Assembly (NCBI GenBank): GCA_927911475.1
Contig: CAKMPP010000116.1
Location: 1-18,560, forward strand
Direction: 5' to 3'
DNA length: 18,560 nucleotides
Source: an uncultured Solobacterium sp.
GTDB taxonomy: Bacteria; Bacillota_I; Bacilli_A; Erysipelotrichales; Erysipelotrichaceae
Position 1 is the stretch's first letter. Each line of letters starts with the position of its first letter. Below, in pieces: positions 6,969 through 15,647 of this stretch. The translations under genes and the position numbers were made by a program. Below the pieces are notes generated by a model. That model did no database searches, was not told the DNA's origin, and saw only the letters and a program-made list of their open reading frames with translations.

Positions 6969-8436
6969 TTAGTCAAGGCTTACTTCAACTTTCAAAGCCT
7001 TTTCTAGCCATACACTAACACTACCATCGCAACAGGAGAATTCTCCACAACCATCTTCATCAATTGTTACCGTATCTGTGCTATGACCTAGTATATCTCT
7101 GAACTCTTTTCCCACATGATTGGTACCGATATACATTCTCTTAGAACCACCACATCGATTACTTAGCACAACAGCCAAACCACTTCCAGTAAACTCATCA
7201 CTGCCACTTCTTGTCCAACCAATTACATCTGGTTGATCGAGATAGTCATGCTGTTCACCATAAGCATAAAGTTCTCTAATCTTCATTAATGTAGGAAGCT
7301 CAGCTACCGCAGGAATATTCTTGGCAGGAATCCCATATAAATCCCCATAGAATACACATGGCAACCCATCAATACGCAATAAAATTAATGCATACGCTAG
7401 TGGCTTGAACCAAGATAAGACAAAGGATTCCAATGATTGTCCTGGCTCAGTATCATGATTATCCACGAACGTTACCGCATGCCATGGATCATTTTCTACA
7501 AGTGTTCCTTGAAACAACTGACGCATATCAAAGTTCCCATTTGTATCGGATGCATTTAATAACTGATAATGTAATGGCACATCAAATAAAGACATACATT
7601 CCGACGCAGCCGCAAGATACTCCTGTAGCTTACCAAGATCACCATTCCAATACTCACCTACCGCAAAGAAATTTTCTCCTTTATATGCACGCATGTCAGA
7701 TAACCAATTCTTAAAGAATTGATTATCAATATGTTTTACCGCATCTAAACGCATACCATTAATACCGGTAGTATCTAAATACCATTACCCCAGCGATTAA
7801 ATTCTTGTAGTACTTCTTGATTTTTAAAATCAATATCACAACCCATTAAATAATCATAGTTACCATTTTCACTATCTACATTTGAATCCCAGTTCTTTCC
7901 TTCAATAAGATAGATGGCACTCTGTTTCTTCTTCTCATCCCAGTCTGTACCATCAAAATGACTTGCATTCCAGGTAAATGTAGAGTACTTTCCATGTCGA
8001 TTTGGAAAGTAAATTTTGTCCATGCGGTAATTTGATAATCGCCACCAATCTCTTCATTACGATTATTTGAGTCTGATTTAATGACATCTATCGTTTCTTC
8101 TGTATCACCACCCATTTTCTGATTTAGCACAATATCCGCTAGAACTGATATATTTTCTTTTTGCAATGCATCAATCGCATCTAGATATTCTTGTTTCGTG
8201 CCATATTTTGTAGGAATCGTTCCCTTTTGATCAAACTCTCCAAGATCGTATAAATCATAGACACCATATCCCACATCATGTACTCCACCAGCCCCTTTAT
8301 ATGCCGGTGGTAACCACACCAGTGTAACTCCCAGATTAGAAAAAGAAGGTGCCTGCACCTTCAGTTTATTCCAATGTTGACTATCATCTGGAAGATACCA
8401 CTCAAAAGCTTGCAATAGCGTATCATTTTTCTTCAT
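6969..8436 (-). pseudogene. Intracellular alpha-amylase (GH13), with two frameshifts
   Basis: Retaining alpha-amylase of the cytoplasmic AmyS-like type (no signal peptide), hydrolysing alpha-1,4-glucans or maltodextrins. The N-terminal part has LLQAFEWYLPDD, VTLVWLPPAYKG and ADIVLNQKMGGD. The middle has TWNASHFDGTDWDE. The C-terminal part has all three catalytic residues: the Asp in GMRLDAVKH, the Glu in AVGEYWNGD and the Asp in FVDNHDTEPGQ. The frame breaks near 8004 (TTTACTTTC to CCAAATCGA needs one extra base) and near 7784 (GGTAAT to TGGTATTTA needs one extra base). With both bases restored the protein is about 489 aa, full length for the family. The ATG at 8436 has GAGGTG nearby and follows the carD-like gene by nine bases. 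Confidence 0.88.
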
Positions 8437-8445
8437 AGTCACCTC

Positions 8446-8946
8446 TTATTTGTGAGTTAATTTTGCTACCTCTTTTTCAAAATAGTCCTTTGTGTCTTCA
8501 ATTGATAAATCCAACACAACAGAAAGTTCTTCATATAGGTATTTCTCAGCAATCTGTAAATATTCATCATCGATAGAAGCTAACTTCTTATGTTGTTCAA
8601 GACGCTCTTGATTTCTTCCATACGAAGTCTTAATGATACGTACTAATTCACTAATATCATTTCCCTTTAACAGTGAAGCATACTGACTCTTCATATTTGC
8701 AGGCTTACTTTCAAGAGTCTCTAAGTCAGGTGTATCAATAATCAACTGATCAATCTCCTCTTTTGTAATCAAATCACGTAAGTGCCCTGCTTTATTGGAT
8801 ACTGGAACCTGAATAGAAACAGATCCAGAAGTAGGAAAATACGGTTCAAGAATATAGCATTGTTCTCCCGTAAAGTCACTGCGTTTCTTTCCTGTAATAC
8901 GACATACATCTCTTCGATAGACAACGATATCTTTTACTTTATACAA
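8446..8946 (-). CDS. CarD/CdnL-family transcription regulator
   Basis: About 166 aa. The N-terminal region (YKVKDIVVYRRDVCRITG, then YILEPYF and VSIQVPVSNK) matches the CarD RNA-polymerase-interacting domain also found in Mfd. The rest is helical and charged (EIDQLIIDTPD, YGRNQERLEQHKKL, DEYLQIAEKYLYEEL), as in CarD C-terminal domains. Members bind the RNA polymerase beta subunit and modulate open-complex formation, especially at rRNA promoters. An in-frame GTG exists at 8955, but AGGTG is properly spaced only for the TTG at 8946, which gives the family-like start M-YKVKDIVVY. It is the first gene of an apparent carD-amylase unit. Confidence 0.85.
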   Translation of the reverse strand: MYKVKDIVVYRRDVCRITGKKRSDFTGEQCYILEPYFPTSGSVSIQVPVSNKAGHLRDLITKEEIDQLIIDTPDLETLESKPANMKSQYASLLKGNDISELVRIIKTSYGRNQERLEQHKKLASIDDEYLQIAEKYLYEELSVVLDLSIEDTKDYFEKEVAKLTHK

Positions 8947-8972
8947 AGAAATCACCTACTTTCACCATTTCT

Positions 8973-9002
8973 ATTTTACCACAACATCCATCTTTTTTCT
9001 AA
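8973..9002 (-). promoter_or_regulatory. Candidate promoter of the carD-amylase unit
   Basis: Sense strand TTAGAA (9002-8997), 18-base spacer, then TGG-TAAAAT with the hexamer at 8978-8973. The TGn gives an extended -10, which offsets the weak -35. Start of transcription would fall close to the TTG start codon with a short leader. Confidence 0.45.
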
Positions 9003-9017
9003 TGTGCCAAAAGTCGC

Positions 9018-9046
9018 GAAGAAAAGAAGTTGCTTGCCGCAACTTC
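9018..9046 (-). terminator. Terminator of the nup operon
   Basis: Sense strand GAAGTTGC, loop GGCAA, GCAACTTC followed by TTTTCTT; it starts 13 bases after the nupQ stop. Confidence 0.85.
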
Positions 9047-9059
9047 TCTATCCTTAGGA

Positions 9060-10043
9060 TTAACGTGTTCCCTTATCGTAAGGAATACCTTCTGCCTTAG
9101 GTGCTCTAGATTTTCCACTAGAGAAGCCTAGCACAATTAATACGACCAGATAAGGAATAATGTTATAGAAATACATTGGTAATGGTAGACCCTTTGTGAA
9201 TGGAATCTGGTTATAGACTACACTTAAACACTTTAGGAAGCCAAACATCAAGGAGCCAAACGCAACTCCAAGTGGTGACCAGTTACCAAATATCATGATA
9301 GCCATTGCTAAGAATCCCATACCCGCTACTGCACCAGAAGCTGTACCATTGGCAACTGTCGCAATATATAAATAACCACCAAATCCACCTAGTGCACCTG
9401 AGATAGTTGTGCCAAGATAACGCATCTTATATACATTGATACCTACAGAGTCAGCTGCTTGTGGATGTTCACCACATGCACGCAAACGTAAACCTGTCTT
9501 AGTCTTGTATAAGAAGATAGATAAGATAACAAATAATGCAAGTGCAATAAATGTAGAAATATAAGCCTTATCAAATAGTACCGCAAAGATACCCGTCACT
9601 TCTTTATTTTGGATAACATAACCAAAGTCATGACGTTGTCCGAGAGAATCGACAGCTGTACCCATTTCTAATTGGTCTTTACTTGTAAATACCTTGATAA
9701 AGAAGAGCGCAACAGCTGGCGCAAGAAGATTTAATGCTGTACCAGCGATTGTCTGATCTGCCTTGAACTTTATCGCAGATACGGAAAGTAGAAGTGAGAA
9801 TAATGCCCCTGCAACAGCTGCTGCAAGCATCGCTACCACAAACATAATCTGATTATGATCCACGAAGAACGGAACATTCTGTCGTAATAATAGTGTCACA
9901 ACCGCACCGATAAAAGCACCGAAAATCATAATACCGTCTAATGCAATGTTGATGATACCACTACGTTCCGCAAACATACCTGCTAAGGCAACGATCAATA
10001 GCGGAATGGTAAAAATCAATGTTTTCTGAAGAATAAAAATCAT
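9060..10043 (-). CDS. nupQ: Nucleoside ABC transporter permease, NupQ-like
   Basis: 327 aa membrane permease of the BPD_transp_2 type, one half of the channel of a Bmp/Nup-type nucleoside importer. Family features include AERSGIINIALDGIMIFGAF near residue 25, several long hydrophobic helices, and TGLRLRACGEHPQAADSVGI near 186, the loop that contacts the ATPase (EAA-like). GMGFLAMAIMIFGNWSPLG is also typical. AGGAGG precedes the ATG, which overlaps the nupP stop as ATGA, so translation is coupled. It is the last gene of the operon and is followed by a terminator. Assignment to nucleosides rather than other sugars comes from the family and from gene order. Confidence 0.9.
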   Translation of the reverse strand: MIFILQKTLIFTIPLLIVALAGMFAERSGIINIALDGIMIFGAFIGAVVTLLLRQNVPFFVDHNQIMFVVAMLAAAVAGALFSLLLSVSAIKFKADQTIAGTALNLLAPAVALFFIKVFTSKDQLEMGTAVDSLGQRHDFGYVIQNKEVTGIFAVLFDKAYISTFIALALFVILSIFLYKTKTGLRLRACGEHPQAADSVGINVYKMRYLGTTISGALGGFGGYLYIATVANGTASGAVAGMGFLAMAIMIFGNWSPLGVAFGSLMFGFLKCLSVVYNQIPFTKGLPLPMYFYNIIPYLVVLIVLGFSSGKSRAPKAEGIPYDKGTR

Positions 10044-11227
10044 TTCTTTTCCTCCTTGCTATTTTTGATCTCTGTCTCAATTTCTTGTAAGGATTTCTTC
10101 TTGGTGCTTAGTAACATACTGATAAATCTTGCAAAGCCTGAGAAGTAGACAATCATCGCTACCATTAACTGAGATACATATTCGTTGAATGCAGTATTTG
10201 CCGCTAGGTTTGATCCACCAACGTTGATATACTTTAAGAAAATTGCAGTAAATATAATACCGATAGGATTGTTTCCTGCAAGCAAGGCTGCTGGAATACC
10301 ATTGAATCCATCCACTGGCAGTGTCTGATATGTCTCCCACTTGAAGTCTTGATGACCATTGAGACACCAGATAGAGGCACCCATCGCCGCAAGTCCACCA
10401 GCAATAGCCATCGCTAGAAGTAGATTTCTCTTTTCATTCATGCCTGCATACTTCGCACCATCACGATTGAATCCACAAGCCTTTAGTTCATATCCAAATG
10501 TAGTCTTATTCATCACTATATAAAGCGCGATGGCTACACAGATTGCTAAGAAGATACTTGCGTCCGCATAGGATACAACAGAGCCTCCAGAGAAGATTTT
10601 ATCCAAACCAAATGTTGCCGTTGCGATATTGTTTACTTCTGTTTTCATGATGAAGTTTACTTTTGATTCTGCAACGTTAATAAACTTAGAACCATTAAAT
10701 ACCCAGCTAACTACATTCGCCGCAATCCAGTTTGTCATAATGCAAACAATAACTTCATTGACATTGAGATATGCTTTGAAGAAACCAGGAATTGCACCCC
10801 AAAGTGCACCAGCTAATGTACCGCAAATTAATGCTAGCAACCAAATCACTGGAGATGGAACAGCTGCAGATGGGATTGATAATGAAACAATCAATGTTAC
10901 CATTGCTCCCATCAAATACTGTCCTGGAGCACCGATATTAAATAAACCTGTCTTAAATGCAATACATGCAGATAAACCAGTCAGAATTAATGGAGTTGCA
11001 TTAAACAACATGTTACCAAACTGGAATAGTGAGTTACCACCACCAGAGAATGGTCCACCAAGAACAATGAGAATACCACGTACTGCTTCCGCAAATCCAA
11101 TGCGAGTATTAAACACAGATAGTAATACAAGGACTACAAATCCAACAAAGATACCACCGAAGATACATAGTAAAGAAGCACTAAGCGACTTTAATCCTGC
11201 AGAGGATTTTTTATTCTTATTTTTCAT
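10040..11227 (-). CDS. nupP: Nucleoside ABC transporter permease, NupP-like
   Basis: About 395 aa permease partner of NupQ. A short basic N-terminus (MKNKNKKSSAGLK) is followed by a first helix, then the family motif FKTGLFNIGAPGQYLMGA, PGFFKAYLNVNEVIVCIM, and the ATPase-contact loop TTFGYELKACGFNRDGAKYAGM. GFNGIPAALLAGNNPIGI near the end is typical for these permeases. The open frame reaches upstream to 11260, but AAGGAGG nine bases ahead supports the ATG at 11227, which overlaps the nupO stop (11217) by 11 bases. A C-terminal charged tail (EIETEIKNSKEEKK) is cytoplasmic. Confidence 0.9.
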   Translation of the reverse strand: MKNKNKKSSAGLKSLSASLLCIFGGIFVGFVVLVLLSVFNTRIGFAEAVRGILIVLGGPFSGGGNSLFQFGNMLFNATPLILTGLSACIAFKTGLFNIGAPGQYLMGAMVTLIVSLSIPSAAVPSPVIWLLALICGTLAGALWGAIPGFFKAYLNVNEVIVCIMTNWIAANVVSWVFNGSKFINVAESKVNFIMKTEVNNIATATFGLDKIFSGGSVVSYADASIFLAICVAIALYIVMNKTTFGYELKACGFNRDGAKYAGMNEKRNLLLAMAIAGGLAAMGASIWCLNGHQDFKWETYQTLPVDGFNGIPAALLAGNNPIGIIFTAIFLKYINVGGSNLAANTAFNEYVSQLMVAMIVYFSGFARFISMLLSTKKKSLQEIETEIKNSKEEKK

Positions 11228-12797
11228 CGCTATGATCCTCCTTACCATTACGTTTCGCACCAGCCATGTATAGACCTAATTCTTGAATAGTTGTCTTCTT
11301 AGGATCAAGTTCTCCAACAATTTCACCTTCATACATGACAAGAATACGATCAGATAAGTTCATAACCTCATCTAATTCTAAAGAAACAAGCAATACACCT
11401 GCTCCACTATCACGGCTTTGAATAATCTGCTTATGAATATACTCGATCGCACCAACGTCTAGACCACGTGTAGGCTGTACCGCAATCAATAGATTATGTT
11501 TACGGTCTAATTCACGGGCGATAATTGCCTTCTGTTGGTTACCACCTGACATACTACGAGTAGTTGTAATTGGTCCTTGCCCACTACGTACGTCATATTC
11601 TTGAATGAGTCGATCCGCATACTTTCTAACTTCCTTGAAGCGAATCATGCCATGGTTTTGGAATTCAGGTTCAAGATATCTTTGTAAGACTAAGTTTTGT
11701 TCCAAAGAGTAATCGAGAATTAAACCATGTTTATGACGGTCTTCTGGAATGTGAGAAATACCATGTGTATTCTTATAGCGAATCGAAGTATGAGAAATAT
11801 CCTTCATCTCACCATCAATATTGAGTTTTACCTTACCACTCTTTATCTTTTCAAGACCTGTAATTGCATGTACTAGCTCTGTTTGACCATTGCCATCAAT
11901 ACCTGCGATACAAACAATTTCACCCATACGAACCTTGAAAGATACATTATGAACACTATCCTTCTTATGAATCTTGTCAAAGACACATAAGCTTTCAAGT
12001 TCCAACACTGTATCAGTAGGATTACTTAACTTTTTATCTACGACAAACTTAACATCACGGCCGACCATCATATTTGATAGCTCTTCCTTTGTCGTATCCT
12101 TCACATCAACCGTGCCAATATACGCACCCTTACGAAGTACAGAGCATCGATCTGCTACCTGCATAATTTCATTTAACTTATGTGTGATAAATAAGATAGA
12201 CTTACCTTCATTTGCAAGACTCTTCATGATTTGCATGAGTTCTTCGATTTCTTGTGGTGTTAGTACAGCCGTAGGTTCATCAAAAATTAAAATATCATTA
12301 TCACGGTATAACATCTTTAAGATTTCTGTACGCTGTTGCATGCCTACCGTAATATTTTCAACTAATGCATCTGGATCTACATTTAATCCATAGGATTTGG
12401 ATAACGCAACAACCTTCTTACGTGCTTCTTTCTTACTAATAAAGCCAAGTTTTGTCGTTTCAACACCTAGAATAATATTCTCTAAAACAGTAAACACCTG
12501 TACTAACTTAAAGTGCTGATGTACCATTCCAATACCCAAATCATTTGCATCATTTGGATTGTTGATTTGAACTGGCTTTCCATTCTTATAAATCTGTCCT
12601 TCTTCTGGCTGATATAGACCAAAAAGAACACTCATCAGAGTACTCTTGCCAGCACCATTTTCACCCAAAAGTGCATGAATTTCGCCCTTCTTTAACTGTA
12701 AAGTAATATTGTCATTTGCAATGATTCCAGGGAAAATCTTGGTAATATTGCGCATTTCAATAATATAGGGAGATTCATGAACTATATTTTCATCCAT
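11217..12797 (-). CDS. nupO: Nucleoside ABC transporter ATP-binding protein, NupO-like
   Basis: 526 aa with two ABC ATPase domains in tandem, as in the Bmp/Nup and ribose-type importers. Domain 1 has Walker A GENGAGKST near residue 45, a degenerate signature around ITVGMQQRTEI and Walker B ILIFDEPTAVLTPQE. Domain 2 (from about 265) has a degenerate Walker A (GIDGNGQTEL), an intact signature MSGGNQQK and a changed Walker B region (LLIAVQPTRGLDVGA), typical of the weaker site in this family. GGAGG lies close before the ATG. It follows bmpA after about 200 bases that contain two large hairpins. Confidence 0.93.
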   Translation of the reverse strand: MDENIVHESPYIIEMRNITKIFPGIIANDNITLQLKKGEIHALLGENGAGKSTLMSVLFGLYQPEEGQIYKNGKPVQINNPNDANDLGIGMVHQHFKLVQVFTVLENIILGVETTKLGFISKKEARKKVVALSKSYGLNVDPDALVENITVGMQQRTEILKMLYRDNDILIFDEPTAVLTPQEIEELMQIMKSLANEGKSILFITHKLNEIMQVADRCSVLRKGAYIGTVDVKDTTKEELSNMMVGRDVKFVVDKKLSNPTDTVLELESLCVFDKIHKKDSVHNVSFKVRMGEIVCIAGIDGNGQTELVHAITGLEKIKSGKVKLNIDGEMKDISHTSIRYKNTHGISHIPEDRHKHGLILDYSLEQNLVLQRYLEPEFQNHGMIRFKEVRKYADRLIQEYDVRSGQGPITTTRSMSGGNQQKAIIARELDRKHNLLIAVQPTRGLDVGAIEYIHKQIIQSRDSGAGVLLVSLELDEVMNLSDRILVMYEGEIVGELDPKKTTIQELGLYMAGAKRNGKEDHSDEK

Positions 12798-12886
12798 AGT
12801 CTATCCTCCATTATCGATGATGTAATAATCAAATTTTCTCTTGTTGCAAGTAAATTATACATGATATTTTTGCAAGGTTATATGCG

Positions 12887-12927
12887 CAGTTTTATATCAC
12901 GTATCTTTGATACAGGATATAAAACTG
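12887..12927 (-). repeat. Long inverted repeat (hairpin 2) between bmpA and nupO
   Basis: CAGTTTTATATC (12887-12898) pairs perfectly with GATATAAAACTG (12916-12927); inside are a two-base mismatch and the second stem GTATC/GATAC around a TTT loop. There is no T run on the sense side, so it looks more like a stabilising or processing structure than a terminator. A TATAAT (sense strand, just downstream near 12855-12860) could be part of an internal promoter, but no proper -35 was found. Confidence 0.6.
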
Positions 12928-12955
12928 TCCTTGCGCACAACAAGAATATACAAAT

Positions 12956-12986
12956 ACAGGGATGATAGCGTTACTATCATCCCTGT
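12956..12986 (-). terminator. Strong hairpin after bmpA (attenuator or partial terminator)
   Basis: Sense strand ACAGGGATGATAG, loop TAACG, CTATCATCCCTGT: 13 perfect pairs, then the weakly T-rich ATTTGTATATT. It starts 18 bases after the bmpA stop. Such a structure commonly lowers downstream expression, so that the binding protein is made in excess over the membrane components; that role is inferred. Confidence 0.7.
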
Positions 12987-13004
12987 AAAGAACTTATGAC
13001 TTCA

Positions 13005-14123
13005 TTACGCTTCAAAATCAATTGTTACGTTTGGAATGCCCTTCAACCAATCAGCGTTGTTTGCATCTTCCGGTGTCTTAGAATCTGGTACGATTTTACC
13101 TTCAGCAACCTTCTTGAACAATTCTCTGTATTGTTCAACTGTGAAGTTCTTCATTGACCATGTATCTTCAGGTAAGCCTGTTGCACCTTCAGCTGCACCA
13201 AGGTTCTGAGCCTGATTAGCAAGTTCACTGTCCCACTTGCCTTCGTAGAATTGACCTAAAATACGTTCAACGGATGCACTTAAGCCCTTCATAGCACTTG
13301 TGATAACCTTTGAACTTTCAGCAGACTGGTCAACGTCTACACCGATAATCTTTGCATTTTCATATTCAGAAGCTGCAGATAATACAGACTGGAACATTGA
13401 TCCACCACATGCGAATACAACTTCAGTTCCAGATGCATACCAACCGGCAATCTGTGTCTGTAATTCTGTTGAAGCCGAGAATGTAGAACCATACTTATAG
13501 GAGTACTTGATTTCTACTGTGATTCCCTTTTCCTTCGCAGCAGCACTTGCGCCTTGAACGAAACCATAACCGAAACGGTTACATGCAGGGTTAGCGCCTC
13601 CGCCTCCACCTGTATAACCTAGTTTTGTATAGCCTTCCATTACTGCAGCGTATCCAGCAAAGTAACCAGCTTCCTGTTCCTTATAAACGATAGCTGTAAC
13701 GTTATCTAGCCCTAAAGCCCAACCATCAACGAATGCAAACTTCACATCAGGGTTTTCCTTCGCTACAGTTTCCATTGCCTTAGCCTGTAAGAAACCAGGA
13801 GCTACAATGATCTTCGCACCATTTTCGATAGCCTGTTTCATCGCATCGATACGGTCGTTATCTGTTGCGTCTGAACCATTTGCTGGCTGATAGTAGTTGT
13901 GTGTTAACTTGTGGTCTTCCGCATACTTTACAGCACCTTCATAAGTACCTTGGTTGAAGCCCTTGTCCATTAACTGACCTACGTCAGTAACAACAGCGAC
14001 CTCAGCAGTAGCCTTACCTGAACCTGTTTCTGTAGCAGTACTGTTCTTTGCAGTATCTCCGCCACAACCTGCCATCGTCGCAATCATTGCAAGTGATAGC
14101 ACTGAAGTAAATAATTTCTTCAT
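13005..14123 (-). CDS. bmpA: BmpA-family nucleoside-binding lipoprotein
   Basis: 372 aa extracellular substrate-binding protein of the BMP family (Med/BmpA/NupN). Residues 1-19 form a lipoprotein signal peptide ending in the lipobox TMAGC, with Cys20 as the lipidation site. Family motifs follow: VTDVGQLMDKGFNQGTYEGA (about 45-64), AIENGAKIIVAPGFLQ, NPDVKFAFVDGW, KEQEAGYFAGYAA, GYGFVQGA and CGGSMFQSVLSAA. The aspartate and aromatic residues of the binding pocket seem to be kept. It is the first gene of the bmpA-nupO-nupP-nupQ operon. Transcription probably starts from the promoter at 14174-14202. The GTCAGAATATTCTGAC palindrome lies between that promoter and the ATG. Confidence 0.92.
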   Translation of the reverse strand: MKKLFTSVLSLAMIATMAGCGGDTAKNSTATETGSGKATAEVAVVTDVGQLMDKGFNQGTYEGAVKYAEDHKLTHNYYQPANGSDATDNDRIDAMKQAIENGAKIIVAPGFLQAKAMETVAKENPDVKFAFVDGWALGLDNVTAIVYKEQEAGYFAGYAAVMEGYTKLGYTGGGGGANPACNRFGYGFVQGASAAAKEKGITVEIKYSYKYGSTFSASTELQTQIAGWYASGTEVVFACGGSMFQSVLSAASEYENAKIIGVDVDQSAESSKVITSAMKGLSASVERILGQFYEGKWDSELANQAQNLGAAEGATGLPEDTWSMKNFTVEQYRELFKKVAEGKIVPDSKTPEDANNADWLKGIPNVTIDFEA

Positions 14124-14144
14124 GATAATTCTTTCCCTTTCTTT

Positions 14145-14160
14145 GTCAGAATATTCTGAC
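14145..14160. promoter_or_regulatory. 16-bp perfect palindrome downstream of the bmpA promoter (candidate operator)
   Basis: GTCAGAATATTCTGAC is perfectly symmetric. It lies at about +7 to +22 relative to the predicted start site and 21 bases before the bmpA ATG, a position suited to a repressor. The regulator is not known. Confidence 0.55.
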
Positions 14161-14173
14161 TCCCGTTGTTTCT

Positions 14174-14202
14174 ATTTTAAAACGTAATGAAAGCCTTTGC
14201 AA
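14174..14202 (-). promoter_or_regulatory. Promoter of the bmpA-nupOPQ operon
   Basis: Sense strand TTGCAA (14202-14197), exactly 17 bases, TAAAAT (14179-14174). The start would be near 14167. Confidence 0.7.
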
Positions 14203-14224
14203 TAACTCAACCCTGAACTTCCTC

Positions 14225-14240
14225 TTTAACAGTTGTTAAA
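14225..14240. promoter_or_regulatory. TTTAACA-GT-TGTTAAA inverted repeat upstream of the bmpA promoter
   Basis: Seven-base half-sites separated by two bases, about 23 bases upstream of the bmpA -35. The same intergenic region drives the divergent rumA-like gene, so the site could serve either direction. Confidence 0.45.
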
Positions 14241-14253
14241 TTTAATCTTTAAT

Positions 14254-14282
14254 TTGCCATTTTATCTATTAAGAACGATAAA
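14254..14282 (+). promoter_or_regulatory. Candidate promoter of the rRNA-modification genes
   Basis: TTGCCA (14254-14259), 17 bases, GATAAA (14277-14282). A small hairpin AGCGT-GAT-ACGCT (14283-14295) would lie near the transcript start, and GAGGT precedes the ATG at 14342. Confidence 0.45.
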
Positions 14283-14341
14283 AGCGTGATACGCTAAACA
14301 CAGATATTGTAGAAAGAAGCTTTTAAGCAAACGAGGTCACT

Positions 14342-15647
14342 ATGAAAGTAGAATTTAAAAAGTTAGGAATCAATGGCGAAGGTATCGGTTTTATTAATCG
14401 AAAACCAGTGTTCTGTGATGGAGTATTACCAGAAGAAACAGCAGAAGTAGAAATCATCGAGGAGAATCCAAAATATGCAATGGCTCACCTCAAACGACTT
14501 ATCACAAAATCACCAGATCGTATTGAATCCCCTAGTCCACTAGAACAAGCACATGGTTGTCCTCTCTTTATTTTGGGTTACCAAAAACAATTACGTCACA
14601 AACAAGATATTCTTGAACAAGCATTATTTAAATATGGAAATGTAAAAACGTTCCTTCGTGCGTGATATGCACGCAAGTGAAAAACAGGTCGGATATCGTT
14701 CCCAATGCAAACTACCAGTCCAGAAATCACATGATATATTGGTCAATGGTATGTATGAACCAAAGACAAACCACTTCCATCCTATCGAACATTTCTTAAT
14801 TCATGATCCAAAGCTAGAAGAAATCCGTAAAGAAATCTTACGTATCCTCAACGAAGAAGGATATGATGCCTATAACCAGAGATCACAAAAAGGACTTCGT
14901 TATATTGTTCTACGTGTGATCGATGGCAAAGCACAGTGCACCTTTATCACTGGTAAAGAACATATCCCTTCTGTCATCATTGATAAAATCATGGAAATCC
15001 CTGGTATGGAAACACTATGCCAATCCTTCAATACCAACCGTAAGACAAATCAGATTTTTGGCTCACCTGCAAAAGTACTTGCAGGCAAAAATGCATTAAC
15101 CATCTCTATGGATCAGATTCAACTACAACTTTCAGCTGAATCTTTCTTCCAGTTAAACATTGACCAAGCCGAAAAGATGTATCAGATGGCAATTAGTAAG
15201 ATTGACCCATGCAAGGTATTGGTCGAAGCTTATTGCGGTATCGGTACGATGGCACTTATGGCCAAGGATAAGGCAAATGTCGTCTATGGTATTGAATCTG
15301 TTCCAAGTGCTGTTGAAAATGCCACAAACAACGCTAAACTAAACAACATCACAAATACAGAATTCATCTGTGATGATGCGGCACATGGCTTACGCAAGAT
15401 TGCGATGAAGAAGGCAGTTGACTGCTTATTAGTTGATCCACCACGTAGTGGTATGGATGACGAAATGCTAGATACCATCATGCATGTATTACCAAAGAAG
15501 ATTGTATATATCTCTTGTAATCCATCCACCCTTGCAAAGAACCTCAAAGTTCTTAAGCAACGCTATCACGTAGTGACTGTAATTCCATATGACCTATTCC
15601 CACAGACGCCACTTGTAGAATCCATTACTGTATTGGAGTTAGGTTAA
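14342..15647 (+). pseudogene. 23S rRNA (uracil-C5)-methyltransferase, RumA/RlmCD family, frameshifted
   Basis: SAM-dependent methyltransferase of the TrmA/RlmD family that adds C5-methyl to uridines in 23S rRNA. An N-terminal TRAM-like domain covers about residues 1-55. The C-terminal catalytic domain has FFQLNIDQAEKMY, the SAM motif EAYCGIGTMAL, VDPPRSGMDDEML, the nucleophile Cys in YISCNPSTLAKNL and FPQTPLVES. Only one cysteine (HGCPLF) remains where relatives carry a Cys-rich iron-sulfur site, so the cluster is probably absent. The frame breaks at 14657-14664, where CGTG occurs twice in tandem. Deleting one copy gives KTFLRDMHASEK in one frame and a product of about 433 aa. GAGGT precedes the ATG. 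Confidence 0.88.

Noticed and set aside
6941..6978. TTGACT at about 6971-6976 (minus) as a -35 for the riboswitch promoter
   Set aside because: The spacing to TATAGA is 23 bases, too long, and the hexamer is part of the amylase stop region.
10629..11273. Long open frame (214 codons) on the plus strand opposite nupP
   Set aside because: It is fully antisense to a well-supported permease gene, and its translation is low-complexity with no recognisable domain.
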